Shown here: one piece after another, positions 9,597 to 17,552 of the stretch
Layout of the letters: every line of letters starts with the position of its first letter
How positions within the stretch are numbered: position 1 is the first letter of the stretch
Source of the DNA: an uncultured Glaciecola sp.
GTDB lineage: Bacteria; Pseudomonadota; Gammaproteobacteria; Enterobacterales; Alteromonadaceae
Assembly: GCA_905479945.1 (NCBI GenBank)
Contig: CAJQOP010000037.1
Span: 21,857 to 85,856, forward strand
Direction: 5' to 3'
DNA: 64,000 bases
Notes under the pieces: model-generated
Databases searched by the model: none
Told to the model about the DNA's origin: nothing
What the model saw: the letters and a program-made list of their open reading frames with translations, nothing else
Made by a program: the position numbers and the translations under genes

Positions 9597-9900
9597 TGAT
9601 TCACTTAGCTCTTATAAGTCTACTTGACGTAGCCAAAATAATTCATTTTATTGAACGGACATGTCTAAGCTAACTAAAATGCATAAAAGAATTATTATAC
9701 AGCTAATATACCAAACTAAATAGTATCACATCGACAAAACCGTATTTTTTGCAGTATTAAAGGTCAATATTAAACTTTATTCCCCCACGATTTATAAAAA
9801 TAATTTAATTCGATGTCAGGATAAGAGTAAAGTTAGGATCAAGCCAAACTGCAGTTTTTCTCAAAATTGCCTTGATTCTAACTATTAATGCCATTTGGTG
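9597..9900. other. Intergenic, nothing recognised
   Basis: About 300 bases of AT-rich sequence lie between two minus-strand genes. I see no convincing reading frame, hairpin or repeat in it. It probably carries the promoter of the small hypothetical gene on the minus strand. Confidence 0.5.
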
Positions 9901-10275
9901 TTATCGATGCAATACAGACATCTTATTGCCTGCAGGATCTCGCAGATAAGCAAGATACAACTTCATAGTTGCACCTTCACGCCAACCAGGAGGATCTTCA
10001 CAGTCAGTTCCACCATTTGCTAAACCAGCAGCATGCCATGCATTGGCTAGATCAGAACTTGCTGCAGCAAAGCCAATTGTAGTGCCGTTACCATGACTAG
10101 CGGGCTCACCGTCAATTGGTATACTGATTGAAAAAATACCCGTATCGGTAAAATAAAAAAGTCTTCCTTTCTCATCTATAACACCAGGCTCATAGCCTAG
10201 CGCACCTAAAGTGGCATCATAAAATTTCTTTGATTCTTGGATATCGTTACCGCCCAACATGATATGGCTAAACAT
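9901..10275 (-). CDS. VOC (glyoxalase/bleomycin-resistance fold) family protein
   Basis: The 124-residue protein has paired beta-alpha-beta-beta-beta modules of the vicinal oxygen chelate fold. It starts MFSHIMLGGNDIQESKKFYD, with the first metal-type His at residue 4, and ends LAYLRDPAGNKMSVLHR. GHGNGTTIGFAA and DPAGNK are typical of the small lactoylglutathione-lyase-like subgroup. AAGGAAG precedes the ATG. The substrate cannot be assigned. It lies 97 bases downstream of the helicase gene on the same strand, so co-transcription is possible. Confidence 0.85.
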   Translation of the reverse strand: MFSHIMLGGNDIQESKKFYDATLGALGYEPGVIDEKGRLFYFTDTGIFSISIPIDGEPASHGNGTTIGFAAASSDLANAWHAAGLANGGTDCEDPPGWREGATMKLYLAYLRDPAGNKMSVLHR

Positions 10276-10372
10276 TTACACTTCCTTATAAATTTTGTAA
10301 GCCTTAATGTACATCAGGTTTCTCGTAAGAGGTTAATAATAAATCTTACCTTAAAAACGAGTTTAGGTTTGA

Positions 10373-11656
10373 TTACTTGCCGCTACGCCGCCCACGTCCT
10401 TGTGATCTGCCTCGACGTCGTGGCTTAGGATCAGCCTCAAAATTACCATATTCATCGTCATCCGATGAAACCGCTGGCGCTTTACCCGTTGAAACGATTG
10501 GGGCCTTCTTAGTTGGTTCAAAACCGGCGATGATCTCGCGCTCAAACTTTCGGCCAATAACACGTTCAATAGACTGCAATTGCTTTGATCCATCATCACT
10601 GAACAATGAAACCGCTAAACCAGAGGTTCCAGCACGACCGGTGCGGCCAATTCGATGCACATAATCCTCAGGTACATAAGGGAGATCAACGTTAATCACG
10701 CACGGCAGTTGATTGACATCGATGCCCCGAGAGGCAATATCAGTGGCAACTAATATCTCAATAGTTCCGCTTTTAAAACCAGCTAAAGCAAGTGTCCGTG
10801 CACGTTGGGTTCTGTTCGCGTGAATCGAATCGGCGCTAATACTGGCGTTTTCAAGCTGGGAGACCAAAATGTCAGCACCTCGCTTGGTCCGACAAAAGAC
10901 CAAGACTTGATGCCAATTGTTTCTTTTGATCAGGTGAATCAACAATTCACCCTTACGCTCTTTATCTACGGGATGTAGTTTCTGCACAATAGACTCTACA
11001 TTGCTGTTGGCCGAAGCCACTTCGATCACAAGTGGATTATTTAACATACCTTTCGCTAGCGATTTTATTTCTTTTGAAAATGTCGCTGAAAACATCAGAG
11101 TTTGGCGTTTTGCTGGCAGCAGCATTTGGATGCGACGGATATCATCTATAAACCCTAGATCTAGCATGCGATCAGCCTCATCCAATACTAATATCTCAAG
11201 TTGATCAAAGTTAATCGCCTGTTGATTATGTAGATCAATTAAACGACCAGGTGTAGCAACTAAAACATCCAAACCACCTTGCAGCTGGAATATCTGCGGC
11301 TCAATCCTTACACCACCAAACATCGCCGCGGTGCGAATATTCATATGGCGGCTATAGTTTTCAACACTTTGCGCAACCTGTGCAGCAAGCTCACGGGTTG
11401 GCGTTATCACCAGTGCTCGCACAAATTTAGCCTGCGAGATCGGGGCTCGCGAAATTGAATCGCCAGACAGAAGTTGCACCATAGGTAGCGTAAAGCCAGC
11501 CGTTTTGCCAGTGCCAGTGTTTGCCACTGCCATAACGTCGCGCTGACTAAGCACCGCCGGAATAGCTTCAATTTGCACTAGAGATGGCTCGGTATAACCC
11601 TGCTGCGCAACTGTATTCAAAAGCTCATCACACAAGCCTAAAGCGCCAAATGACAT
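10373..11656 (-). CDS. rhlE: DEAD-box ATP-dependent RNA helicase, RhlE type
   Basis: The protein has 427 residues. The start MSFGALGLCDELLNTVAQQGY and the Q motif (EPSLVQIEAIP) match the RhlE branch. Visible motifs are I (ANTGTGKT), Ia (TPTRELAAQV), II (LDEADRMLDLGF), III (FSATFS), V (VATDIASRGID) and VI (HRIGRTGRAG). The C-terminal tail is basic and Arg/Gly-rich (PRRRGRSQGRGRR), suiting RNA binding. Family members remodel ribosome-assembly intermediates and help RNA turnover. Motif I reads A-N-TGTGKT where the usual residue is Gln. AAGGAATG precedes the ATG. Several rhlE-like paralogues are common in marine gammaproteobacteria, so the symbol marks the subfamily. Confidence 0.88.
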   Translation of the reverse strand: MSFGALGLCDELLNTVAQQGYTEPSLVQIEAIPAVLSQRDVMAVANTGTGKTAGFTLPMVQLLSGDSISRAPISQAKFVRALVITPTRELAAQVAQSVENYSRHMNIRTAAMFGGVRIEPQIFQLQGGLDVLVATPGRLIDLHNQQAINFDQLEILVLDEADRMLDLGFIDDIRRIQMLLPAKRQTLMFSATFSKEIKSLAKGMLNNPLVIEVASANSNVESIVQKLHPVDKERKGELLIHLIKRNNWHQVLVFCRTKRGADILVSQLENASISADSIHANRTQRARTLALAGFKSGTIEILVATDIASRGIDVNQLPCVINVDLPYVPEDYVHRIGRTGRAGTSGLAVSLFSDDGSKQLQSIERVIGRKFEREIIAGFEPTKKAPIVSTGKAPAVSSDDDEYGNFEADPKPRRRGRSQGRGRRSGK

Positions 11657-11809
11657 AGATAAACATTCCTTGGGTTGATTAATAGTTCTATATGAAGCCT
11701 GTTGGGCGTCGAGTAAGATTTAATATTACTCAAAGCCCAATTGTGATTAACGATTTTATCATCTTTTGCCGTATCAGCTAATCATACTAGCCTGTCTAAA
11801 CATATTACT

Positions 11810-13612
11810 GTGAGTTCTATGTTGCTTTTATTACCCTGTGATATAATTTCCTTAAGCGATTTATCTAAGAGTAAATGTGTTTTGCAAATACAGCGACGCC
11901 AACCTGTTATATTACATCCTATCGATCCTCAACTTCCAGTAATGCTGGATAAACTCTATCGAAATAGAGGTGTTACAGATGTAGCGCAAATACAAACACA
12001 AATTAAAAAGTTACGCCATTACAATGAATTGAAGGGTATTGAGCGTGCCTCTTCACTAATTTGCGACGCAATTGTCGCTAATTTATCTATTTGTATAATT
12101 GGCGATTTTGATGCCGATGGTGCTACCAGTACCGCGATAATGATGCTGTCGCTAAAGGCGTTTGGCCATTCCAATATCGACTATTTGGTGCCTAATAGGT
12201 TTGATTTTGGTTACGGCCTGAGCCCTGAAATCGTTGATGTAGCAAAGCAAAACCAGGCGCAGTTTATTATCACTGTCGACAACGGAATATCCTGCGTTGC
12301 GGGTGTGAAACACGCCAAAGAATTAGATATGCAAGTGGTAGTGACTGATCATCACTTACCTGGCTCGGTATTGCCTGAAGCCGACGCTATTGTGAATCCA
12401 AATCAGCCTGGTTGTGAGTTCTTGTCTAAAAATCTTGCAGGTGTAGGCGTTGCTTTTTATGTAATGTTGGCCGTCAAAGCGGAGCTTCAATCTAGAGGCT
12501 GGTTTGCTCAAAAAAATATACAAATACCAAACTTAGCAAACTATTTGGATATTGTTGCTTTGGGCACTGTTGCTGATGTGGTTCCGTTAGATGAAAACAA
12601 TCGGGTTTTGGTTCACCAAGGTTTGCAACGAATTCGCAGTGGGCGCGCTCGCCCCGGTATTATGGCGATACTAGATGTCGCTTCCAGGCCTTGCCACAAA
12701 TTATCTTCAACTGACCTTGGATTCGTATTAGGGCCAAGACTTAACGCAGCTGGCCGCTTGGACGATATGTCGTTGGGTATAGAATGTCTGATGGCCGAAG
12801 ATGTGCAGCAAGCAAGGTATATGGCAGCGCAATTAGATGCCTTGAACTTAGAGCGCAGAGAAATTGAATCTTCGATGCAAGAAGAAGCCGAAAAAGCGCT
12901 AAAAACATTTGCACTCGAAGGCAATGAAATTCCTGCCGGAGTGGTGCTTTATCAAGCGGATTTTCATCAAGGAGTTATTGGCATACTTGCGGGCCGCATC
13001 AAAGAAAAGCATTACCGGCCAACCATTGTTTTTGCAAAACAAGATGACATCACCCTTAAGGGCTCGGCGCGATCAGTTCCCGGCGTTCACATTCGAGATG
13101 TCTTAGAAAACATCAATGCTCAGTATCCTGGTTTAATTGAAAAGTTTGGAGGTCATGCGATGGCTGCTGGTTTATCGCTAAAAGCCAGCCAACTTGGCAT
13201 ATTCAAAAATGCATTTGAGGAGGCTGTTTTCGCTGCAACCAAAGGGCTTCCTAGTCATAACGTGCTGCTTTCTGACGGTGCACTTAAAAGCCAAGATATT
13301 ACTATTGAAAATGCGAGTTTAATAAAACTAGCCGTTCCATGGGGGCAAACGTTTGAAGAGCCTTTATTTGACGGTGTTTTTCAAATGCGCAGCCAGAGAA
13401 TAGTGGGTAAAAACCATTTGAAAATGGTGGTCAGTCTTGATGGTCAAGAGTTTGATGCGATTGCTTTTAATATTGACCTGCAAGCTTGGCCAAACACCCA
13501 AGTACAGGAAGTAAAACTCGCTTATAAATTGGATATTAATGAATTTAGAGGGCAAATCAGTGTACAATTGTTGGTTCAAGCAATACAGCCAGCTGATCGA
13601 TTCGGATTGTAA
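11810..13612 (+). CDS. recJ: Single-stranded-DNA-specific 5'-3' exonuclease RecJ
   Basis: RecJ degrades single-stranded DNA 5' to 3' in mismatch repair, base-excision repair and RecFOR recombination. The DHH phosphoesterase motifs are clear: GDFDADGATSTA (motif I), VDNGIS (motif II), VTDHHLPG (DHH motif III) and ALGTVADVVPL (motif IV). GPRLNAAGRLDDM follows, then the DHHA1 domain with GKGSARS-like LKGSARSVPG and FGGHAMAAGLSL. The frame opens at GTG 11810 with ATG 11819 next. Homology with E. coli RecJ begins only near QIQRRQPV, so the true start may be ATG 11819 or TTG 11882. The first 20-25 residues are therefore doubtful. Confidence 0.95.
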   Translation: MSSMLLLLPCDIISLSDLSKSKCVLQIQRRQPVILHPIDPQLPVMLDKLYRNRGVTDVAQIQTQIKKLRHYNELKGIERASSLICDAIVANLSICIIGDFDADGATSTAIMMLSLKAFGHSNIDYLVPNRFDFGYGLSPEIVDVAKQNQAQFIITVDNGISCVAGVKHAKELDMQVVVTDHHLPGSVLPEADAIVNPNQPGCEFLSKNLAGVGVAFYVMLAVKAELQSRGWFAQKNIQIPNLANYLDIVALGTVADVVPLDENNRVLVHQGLQRIRSGRARPGIMAILDVASRPCHKLSSTDLGFVLGPRLNAAGRLDDMSLGIECLMAEDVQQARYMAAQLDALNLERREIESSMQEEAEKALKTFALEGNEIPAGVVLYQADFHQGVIGILAGRIKEKHYRPTIVFAKQDDITLKGSARSVPGVHIRDVLENINAQYPGLIEKFGGHAMAAGLSLKASQLGIFKNAFEEAVFAATKGLPSHNVLLSDGALKSQDITIENASLIKLAVPWGQTFEEPLFDGVFQMRSQRIVGKNHLKMVVSLDGQEFDAIAFNIDLQAWPNTQVQEVKLAYKLDINEFRGQISVQLLVQAIQPADRFGL

Positions 13613-13737
13613 ATAACCTGAACTCTGAGTAACTAAGATATAAGGTTTGCTGTTATCACCCTGTATAAAATTCAGCACGGGACCGCTATACTCCATGCAG
13701 TTCAACGCAACAAACGAAAAAGAGGTTACATTAAGCT

Positions 13738-14019
13738 ATGGCAAGAAAATCAGCTTTGCAACTATTACTCGAAACCCACCCTAACTTGGTGCATTCAGAA
13801 TTATGCAAAGTGACTTCACATGTGCAACGCGACGAAGATGGTTGGTATGTTAATACCTTACTGATTGCGAAAAACGATGTCCCTTTCATTTTTAAACGCA
13901 AAAAGAAATATAAAAATTTAGAAAGTTGCGTAGTTAATTTGACTTATTATCCTGAGACAAAAGAAGTGGCTGGTATGGAATTCGAAACAATGAAAGTTGT
14001 TAGGATCAAAGTGAGTTAG
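13738..14019 (+). CDS. Conserved-looking hypothetical protein upstream of recO
   Basis: The 93-residue protein is not recognised. It is mixed alpha/beta with a basic patch (FIFKRKKKYK) and an aromatic strand-like middle (CVVNLTYYPETKEVAGMEFETMKVV). It has no signal peptide or membrane segment. GAGG lies upstream of the ATG. Its stop codon is one base before the TTG start of recO, which argues for one transcript and translational coupling. The basic nature and position between recJ and recO would fit a nucleic-acid-associated role, but nothing in the sequence proves it. Confidence 0.7.
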   Translation: MARKSALQLLLETHPNLVHSELCKVTSHVQRDEDGWYVNTLLIAKNDVPFIFKRKKKYKNLESCVVNLTYYPETKEVAGMEFETMKVVRIKVS

Positions 14020-14020
14020 A

Positions 14021-14746
14021 TTGAACAAAGACACTTACGATGGCTATGTATTGCACCGTCGTCCATATCGAGAAACGAGCTTAATAGTCGATTTCTTTAC
14101 CCTGCAAAATGGCAGAGTAAGCGCAGTAGCAAAAGGGGCTAGGGGCGGTAAGTCAGATCGAAAAAGTTTATTGCAACCCTTGCAAGCATTAAATTTCGAA
14201 TTGAGTGGTCGTAGTTCGCTCCGAAATTTAGGTAGGGCTGAATCAACTGCGAAGTCGTTCAAGCTGTCCCAACAAAGTTTATTTTGCGTTTTCTATTTAA
14301 ATGAATTACTCAACAGGGCATTGCCTGAATCTGAAATTTTTACGCGTCTGTTTAGACAATACGAATTGTCGCTTCAAAATTTGCAAGATATGTCTACGCC
14401 GAGTATAAAACTCAGTGAATTAGAACCGGTTCTGAGAAATTTTGAGTTCGTCCTGTTAGAAGAACTTGGCTATCTTCCAGATTTTTCTTATGACTCTCAA
14501 AACGAGGCTGAAATATCTCCCGATAAAAGTTATACATTGATAAACGAGCTTGGATTTGTAGCTTGTGATAGAACGCAGGTAATGGCAATTAGGGGGCAAG
14601 ATATTCTGGCAATAGACAACGACGAGTGGCACGTAGACTCGCTGAAGGCTGCAAAAAAAATAAGTCGTATCGCAATGCGCCCAATCGTAGGCGACAAACC
14701 TATAAATAGCCGTGAACTATTTAAGAGCAATACAACTAAGAATTAA
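14021..14746 (+). CDS. recO: DNA repair protein RecO
   Basis: RecO loads RecA onto SSB-coated single-stranded DNA with RecR and anneals complementary strands. The N-terminal OB-fold shows the family signature YVLHRRPYRETSLIVDFFT followed by GRVSAVAKGARGGKSDRKSLLQPLQ and LGRAEST. The C-terminal helical domain contains FCVFYLNELLNRAL and RNFEFVLLEELGY. The length of 241 matches the family. The start is TTG, one base after the previous stop, consistent with coupled translation. E. coli has the same recO-pdxJ-acpS order, here without era directly upstream. Confidence 0.95.
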   Translation: MNKDTYDGYVLHRRPYRETSLIVDFFTLQNGRVSAVAKGARGGKSDRKSLLQPLQALNFELSGRSSLRNLGRAESTAKSFKLSQQSLFCVFYLNELLNRALPESEIFTRLFRQYELSLQNLQDMSTPSIKLSELEPVLRNFEFVLLEELGYLPDFSYDSQNEAEISPDKSYTLINELGFVACDRTQVMAIRGQDILAIDNDEWHVDSLKAAKKISRIAMRPIVGDKPINSRELFKSNTTKN

Positions 14747-14805
14747 ACAACTTACTTTTATGGTCGATTTTTCTTAGGCCTAGTGACAATTTGAAGGAGC
14801 GTTAA

Positions 14806-15543
14806 GTGCAAGATATTTTATTAGGTGTCAATATTGACCACATTGCAACACTGCGCAATGCACGAGGAACAAAATACCCTAATCCAGTTCACGCTGCGGA
14901 TGTTGCCGAGCGTGCAGGGGCCGACGGTATTACTATACATTTACGTGAAGATCGCCGTCATATAAAAGACTACGATGTTTATTTACTCAAAGAAACCATC
15001 AACACTCGCATGAATTTGGAAATGGCCGTAACCAATGAAATGCTAGCGATATCAGCCAAAGTCTTACCTGAGTTTTGTTGCCTGGTGCCAGAAAAAAGAG
15101 AAGAGTTAACTACGGAAGGCGGTTTAGATGTTGCTGGCAATCTTTCAAAAATGAAAGCTGCATGTACCCAGTTATCAGAACAAAATACATTGGCATCATT
15201 ATTTATTGATGCTGACAAAGTGCAAATCGAAGCGGCGTTTGAAACCGGCGCGCCCTACATCGAAATTCATACAGGGCAATATGCTGAAGCCAAAAATGAA
15301 GGTGAAGCGGAAATTGAGCTAGCCAAACTCATAAGTGGTATCGAGTATGCTCATAAATTGGGTTTGAAGGTGAATGCTGGCCATGGTTTGCACTATCATA
15401 ATGTAAAACCTATAGCGGCAATTCCACAGTTAATTGAGCTGAATATTGGTCATAGTATTATTGCGAGAGCTGCTTTTGATGGTTTGGACAAAGCTGTTCG
15501 TGATATGCGCTTGCTAATGCAAGAAGCTCGGATCAATCTTTAA
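14806..15543 (+). CDS. pdxJ: Pyridoxine 5'-phosphate synthase PdxJ
   Basis: PdxJ condenses 1-deoxyxylulose 5-phosphate with 3-amino-1-hydroxyacetone phosphate to make pyridoxine 5'-phosphate. The TIM-barrel signature is complete: [17 protein letters not shown] at the start, [56 protein letters not shown] and [11 protein letters not shown]. The length of 245 is normal. The start is GTG with AAGGAG eight bases upstream. acpS follows after 33 bases, as in E. coli. Confidence 0.97.
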   Translation: MQDILLGVNIDHIATLRNARGTKYPNPVHAADVAERAGADGITIHLREDRRHIKDYDVYLLKETINTRMNLEMAVTNEMLAISAKVLPEFCCLVPEKREELTTEGGLDVAGNLSKMKAACTQLSEQNTLASLFIDADKVQIEAAFETGAPYIEIHTGQYAEAKNEGEAEIELAKLISGIEYAHKLGLKVNAGHGLHYHNVKPIAAIPQLIELNIGHSIIARAAFDGLDKAVRDMRLLMQEARINL

Positions 15544-15576
15544 GTAAAAGCTTTATTTGAAATATAGGGGTAGGAA

Positions 15577-16020
15577 ATGTCAATTGTAGGGATCGGGACA
15601 GATATAGTTGAAATTGCAAGGTTGCAAGCAAGTGTTAGTCGCTCAGACTCAATGGCGAAGCGAATACTCACACCTACCGAATACAACGACTATGTTGCGT
15701 TAACTGATTTACCTCGCTTAAGACCGCGTCAGCAAATGGAAGTTAATGAAAAAGATGTCACCACAATAAGCCCGCAAGCTCGCTTCTTAGCAAAGCGCTT
15801 TGCAGCAAAAGAGGCGGCAGTAAAAGCAATTGGAAACGGCATTGGAAATGGCGTGAGTTGGCAACAAATCGACGTTGCGCATTTTGAAACAGGGCAACCT
15901 TATTTGAAAGTGAATGGTCACCTAGAGGCCTTATTCAAAGAAAAAGGCGTGACTCAATCACATCTTTCGATTTCAGATGAAAAGCACTATGCCATGGCAA
16001 CAGTGATATTAGAGAGTTAG
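15577..16020 (+). CDS. acpS: Holo-[acyl-carrier-protein] synthase AcpS
   Basis: AcpS transfers 4'-phosphopantetheine from CoA to acyl carrier protein. The Mg-binding motifs are present: GIGTDIVEIARL near the start and FLAKRFAAKEAAVKAIG in the middle. The C-terminal half has LSISDEKHYAMATVILE. At 147 residues it is about 20 longer than E. coli AcpS. The extra length is an insertion around residues 45-70 (LRPRQQMEVNEKDVTTISPQ) just before the ARFLAKRF motif. GGGGTAGG precedes the ATG, and the gene ends 5 bases before rlmD. Confidence 0.95.
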   Translation: MSIVGIGTDIVEIARLQASVSRSDSMAKRILTPTEYNDYVALTDLPRLRPRQQMEVNEKDVTTISPQARFLAKRFAAKEAAVKAIGNGIGNGVSWQQIDVAHFETGQPYLKVNGHLEALFKEKGVTQSHLSISDEKHYAMATVILES

Positions 16021-16025
16021 AAAAA

Positions 16026-17540
16026 TTGGCTCAATTTTTTAAAGCGAAAAGAAACGTAAAAACTCAGACGGCTGTCTTCACTGACATTGCCGTGGATGTT
16101 ATTGATCATCAAGGTAATGGTATTTGTTTATCACACAAGCCGATCATCGTTGTTCCGGGTGCCATTGCAGGTGAGCAGTATAGGGTCGAAATTCACACCA
16201 AGAAAAAACGAGCTTGGTACGGAACAATAACTAAGGTTCTCAAAGCTAATGAAGCAGCGCGTGTGCCTACTTTTTGTCCTTACGTTAGCCAATGTGGTGG
16301 TTGCTCACATCAGTCTTTTGATGCCGACTTTTTAATTAATGCGAAGCTAGCTAGCTTGCAAACATATCTCAAAAAACAAATCGAACCGGCAAAATTAGCC
16401 ATTGCCGAATGGGGAGATGTGATTAAGTCTAATGTTATTGATTCGCGGCGCATTCTTACAACTACCTCCACTGGCCAAGATGTTCATAGTAAGGTTTCTC
16501 CCAATGAGCTAGAACCCTCTGAACAAAATCAGTTTGGCTATCGTCGTCGCGCACGTATCGCTATTGACGCACGCAATCCTGAAGCGATCAAAGTGGGTTT
16601 TCGCCAAGAAAAATCTAACAAAATTGTTGATATTAAGCAGTGCGCGATCCTAAGTTCTAATTTGCAAACGATTTATGCAAGTTCTGCATTGGTGTTTAAG
16701 CGCTTACCGAGCGCAAGCTCAATTGGACATATTACCCTTACTGAAGGCACTAATGCAGTGCAAGTTTGTTTGCATTTAACGCATAGCTTATGTGAGGCTT
16801 CTATCAATATGCTGCGTGCGGATGCATCAGCTAACAAACAGCAAAGTCTAAATGTAAAATACTCAATTGAAACCAAAGCCGGCAAGCTGATAAGTCTTGA
16901 GTATCTTCAATCAATGTCAGCTGCTGGCACTTCAAATAACAACTCCGCAGCTAGTTCAATTGTAAATCAAGATGAAAAATTGATTATCTGCGATATCGAT
17001 GATCTTCAGCTAGCGGTTACTCCAAATAATTTTATACAGGTTAACCAAAGTGTTAATCAGCTTATGCTGCAGTGTGCAATCGAATGGTTAGCGCCCACTA
17101 AGCAAGATGTTGTTATTGACCTATTTTCAGGCGTGGGTAACTTTGGGCTCGCGCTTGCACATTACTGTGCTGAAGTCATTGGTGTTGAAGGTGTGCCTGA
17201 AATGGTGCAAGTAGCAAATGAAAATGCACAATTAAATGGCATCAAAAACTGTCGATTTGAACATTTCGACTTAAATGACTTATCTCTTTTGGCAAAGCTC
17301 AAGATCCCGAAGAACGCCATTTTTATTGTCGATCCTTCAAGGTCTGGGGCATTAGAAATAATGAAAACCTTACCTCAATTTAGCCCACAAAAAATATTGT
17401 ATGTTTCTTGCAGCCCAACTAGTTTTGCAAGAGACATTGACGCGTTGCCATGCAACTATCAGATTACTAAAATTCGAGCACTCGATATGTTTCCCTTTAC
17501 CAAGCATATTGAGTTAATTGCGTTGATAAGCTCAAACTAG
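16026..17540 (+). CDS. rlmD: 23S rRNA (uracil(1939)-C(5))-methyltransferase RlmD
   Basis: The enzyme methylates U1939 of 23S rRNA using S-adenosylmethionine. A TRAM-like beta barrel (VIDHQGNGICLSHKPIIVVPGAIAGEQYRVEI) is followed by the iron-sulfur cysteines in CPYVSQCGGCSHQSF. The methyltransferase part has the SAM motif DLFSGVGNFGLALA, DPSRSGA, and the catalytic cysteine in YVSCSPTSFARD; KHIELIALI closes the protein. At 504 residues it is about 70 longer than E. coli RlmD (433). Extra Ser/Thr/Asn-rich segments are visible near residues 140-168 and 295-312. The start is TTG at 16026, five bases after acpS. Confidence 0.93.
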   Translation: MAQFFKAKRNVKTQTAVFTDIAVDVIDHQGNGICLSHKPIIVVPGAIAGEQYRVEIHTKKKRAWYGTITKVLKANEAARVPTFCPYVSQCGGCSHQSFDADFLINAKLASLQTYLKKQIEPAKLAIAEWGDVIKSNVIDSRRILTTTSTGQDVHSKVSPNELEPSEQNQFGYRRRARIAIDARNPEAIKVGFRQEKSNKIVDIKQCAILSSNLQTIYASSALVFKRLPSASSIGHITLTEGTNAVQVCLHLTHSLCEASINMLRADASANKQQSLNVKYSIETKAGKLISLEYLQSMSAAGTSNNNSAASSIVNQDEKLIICDIDDLQLAVTPNNFIQVNQSVNQLMLQCAIEWLAPTKQDVVIDLFSGVGNFGLALAHYCAEVIGVEGVPEMVQVANENAQLNGIKNCRFEHFDLNDLSLLAKLKIPKNAIFIVDPSRSGALEIMKTLPQFSPQKILYVSCSPTSFARDIDALPCNYQITKIRALDMFPFTKHIELIALISSN

Positions 17541-17552
17541 AGTAAATGAACT

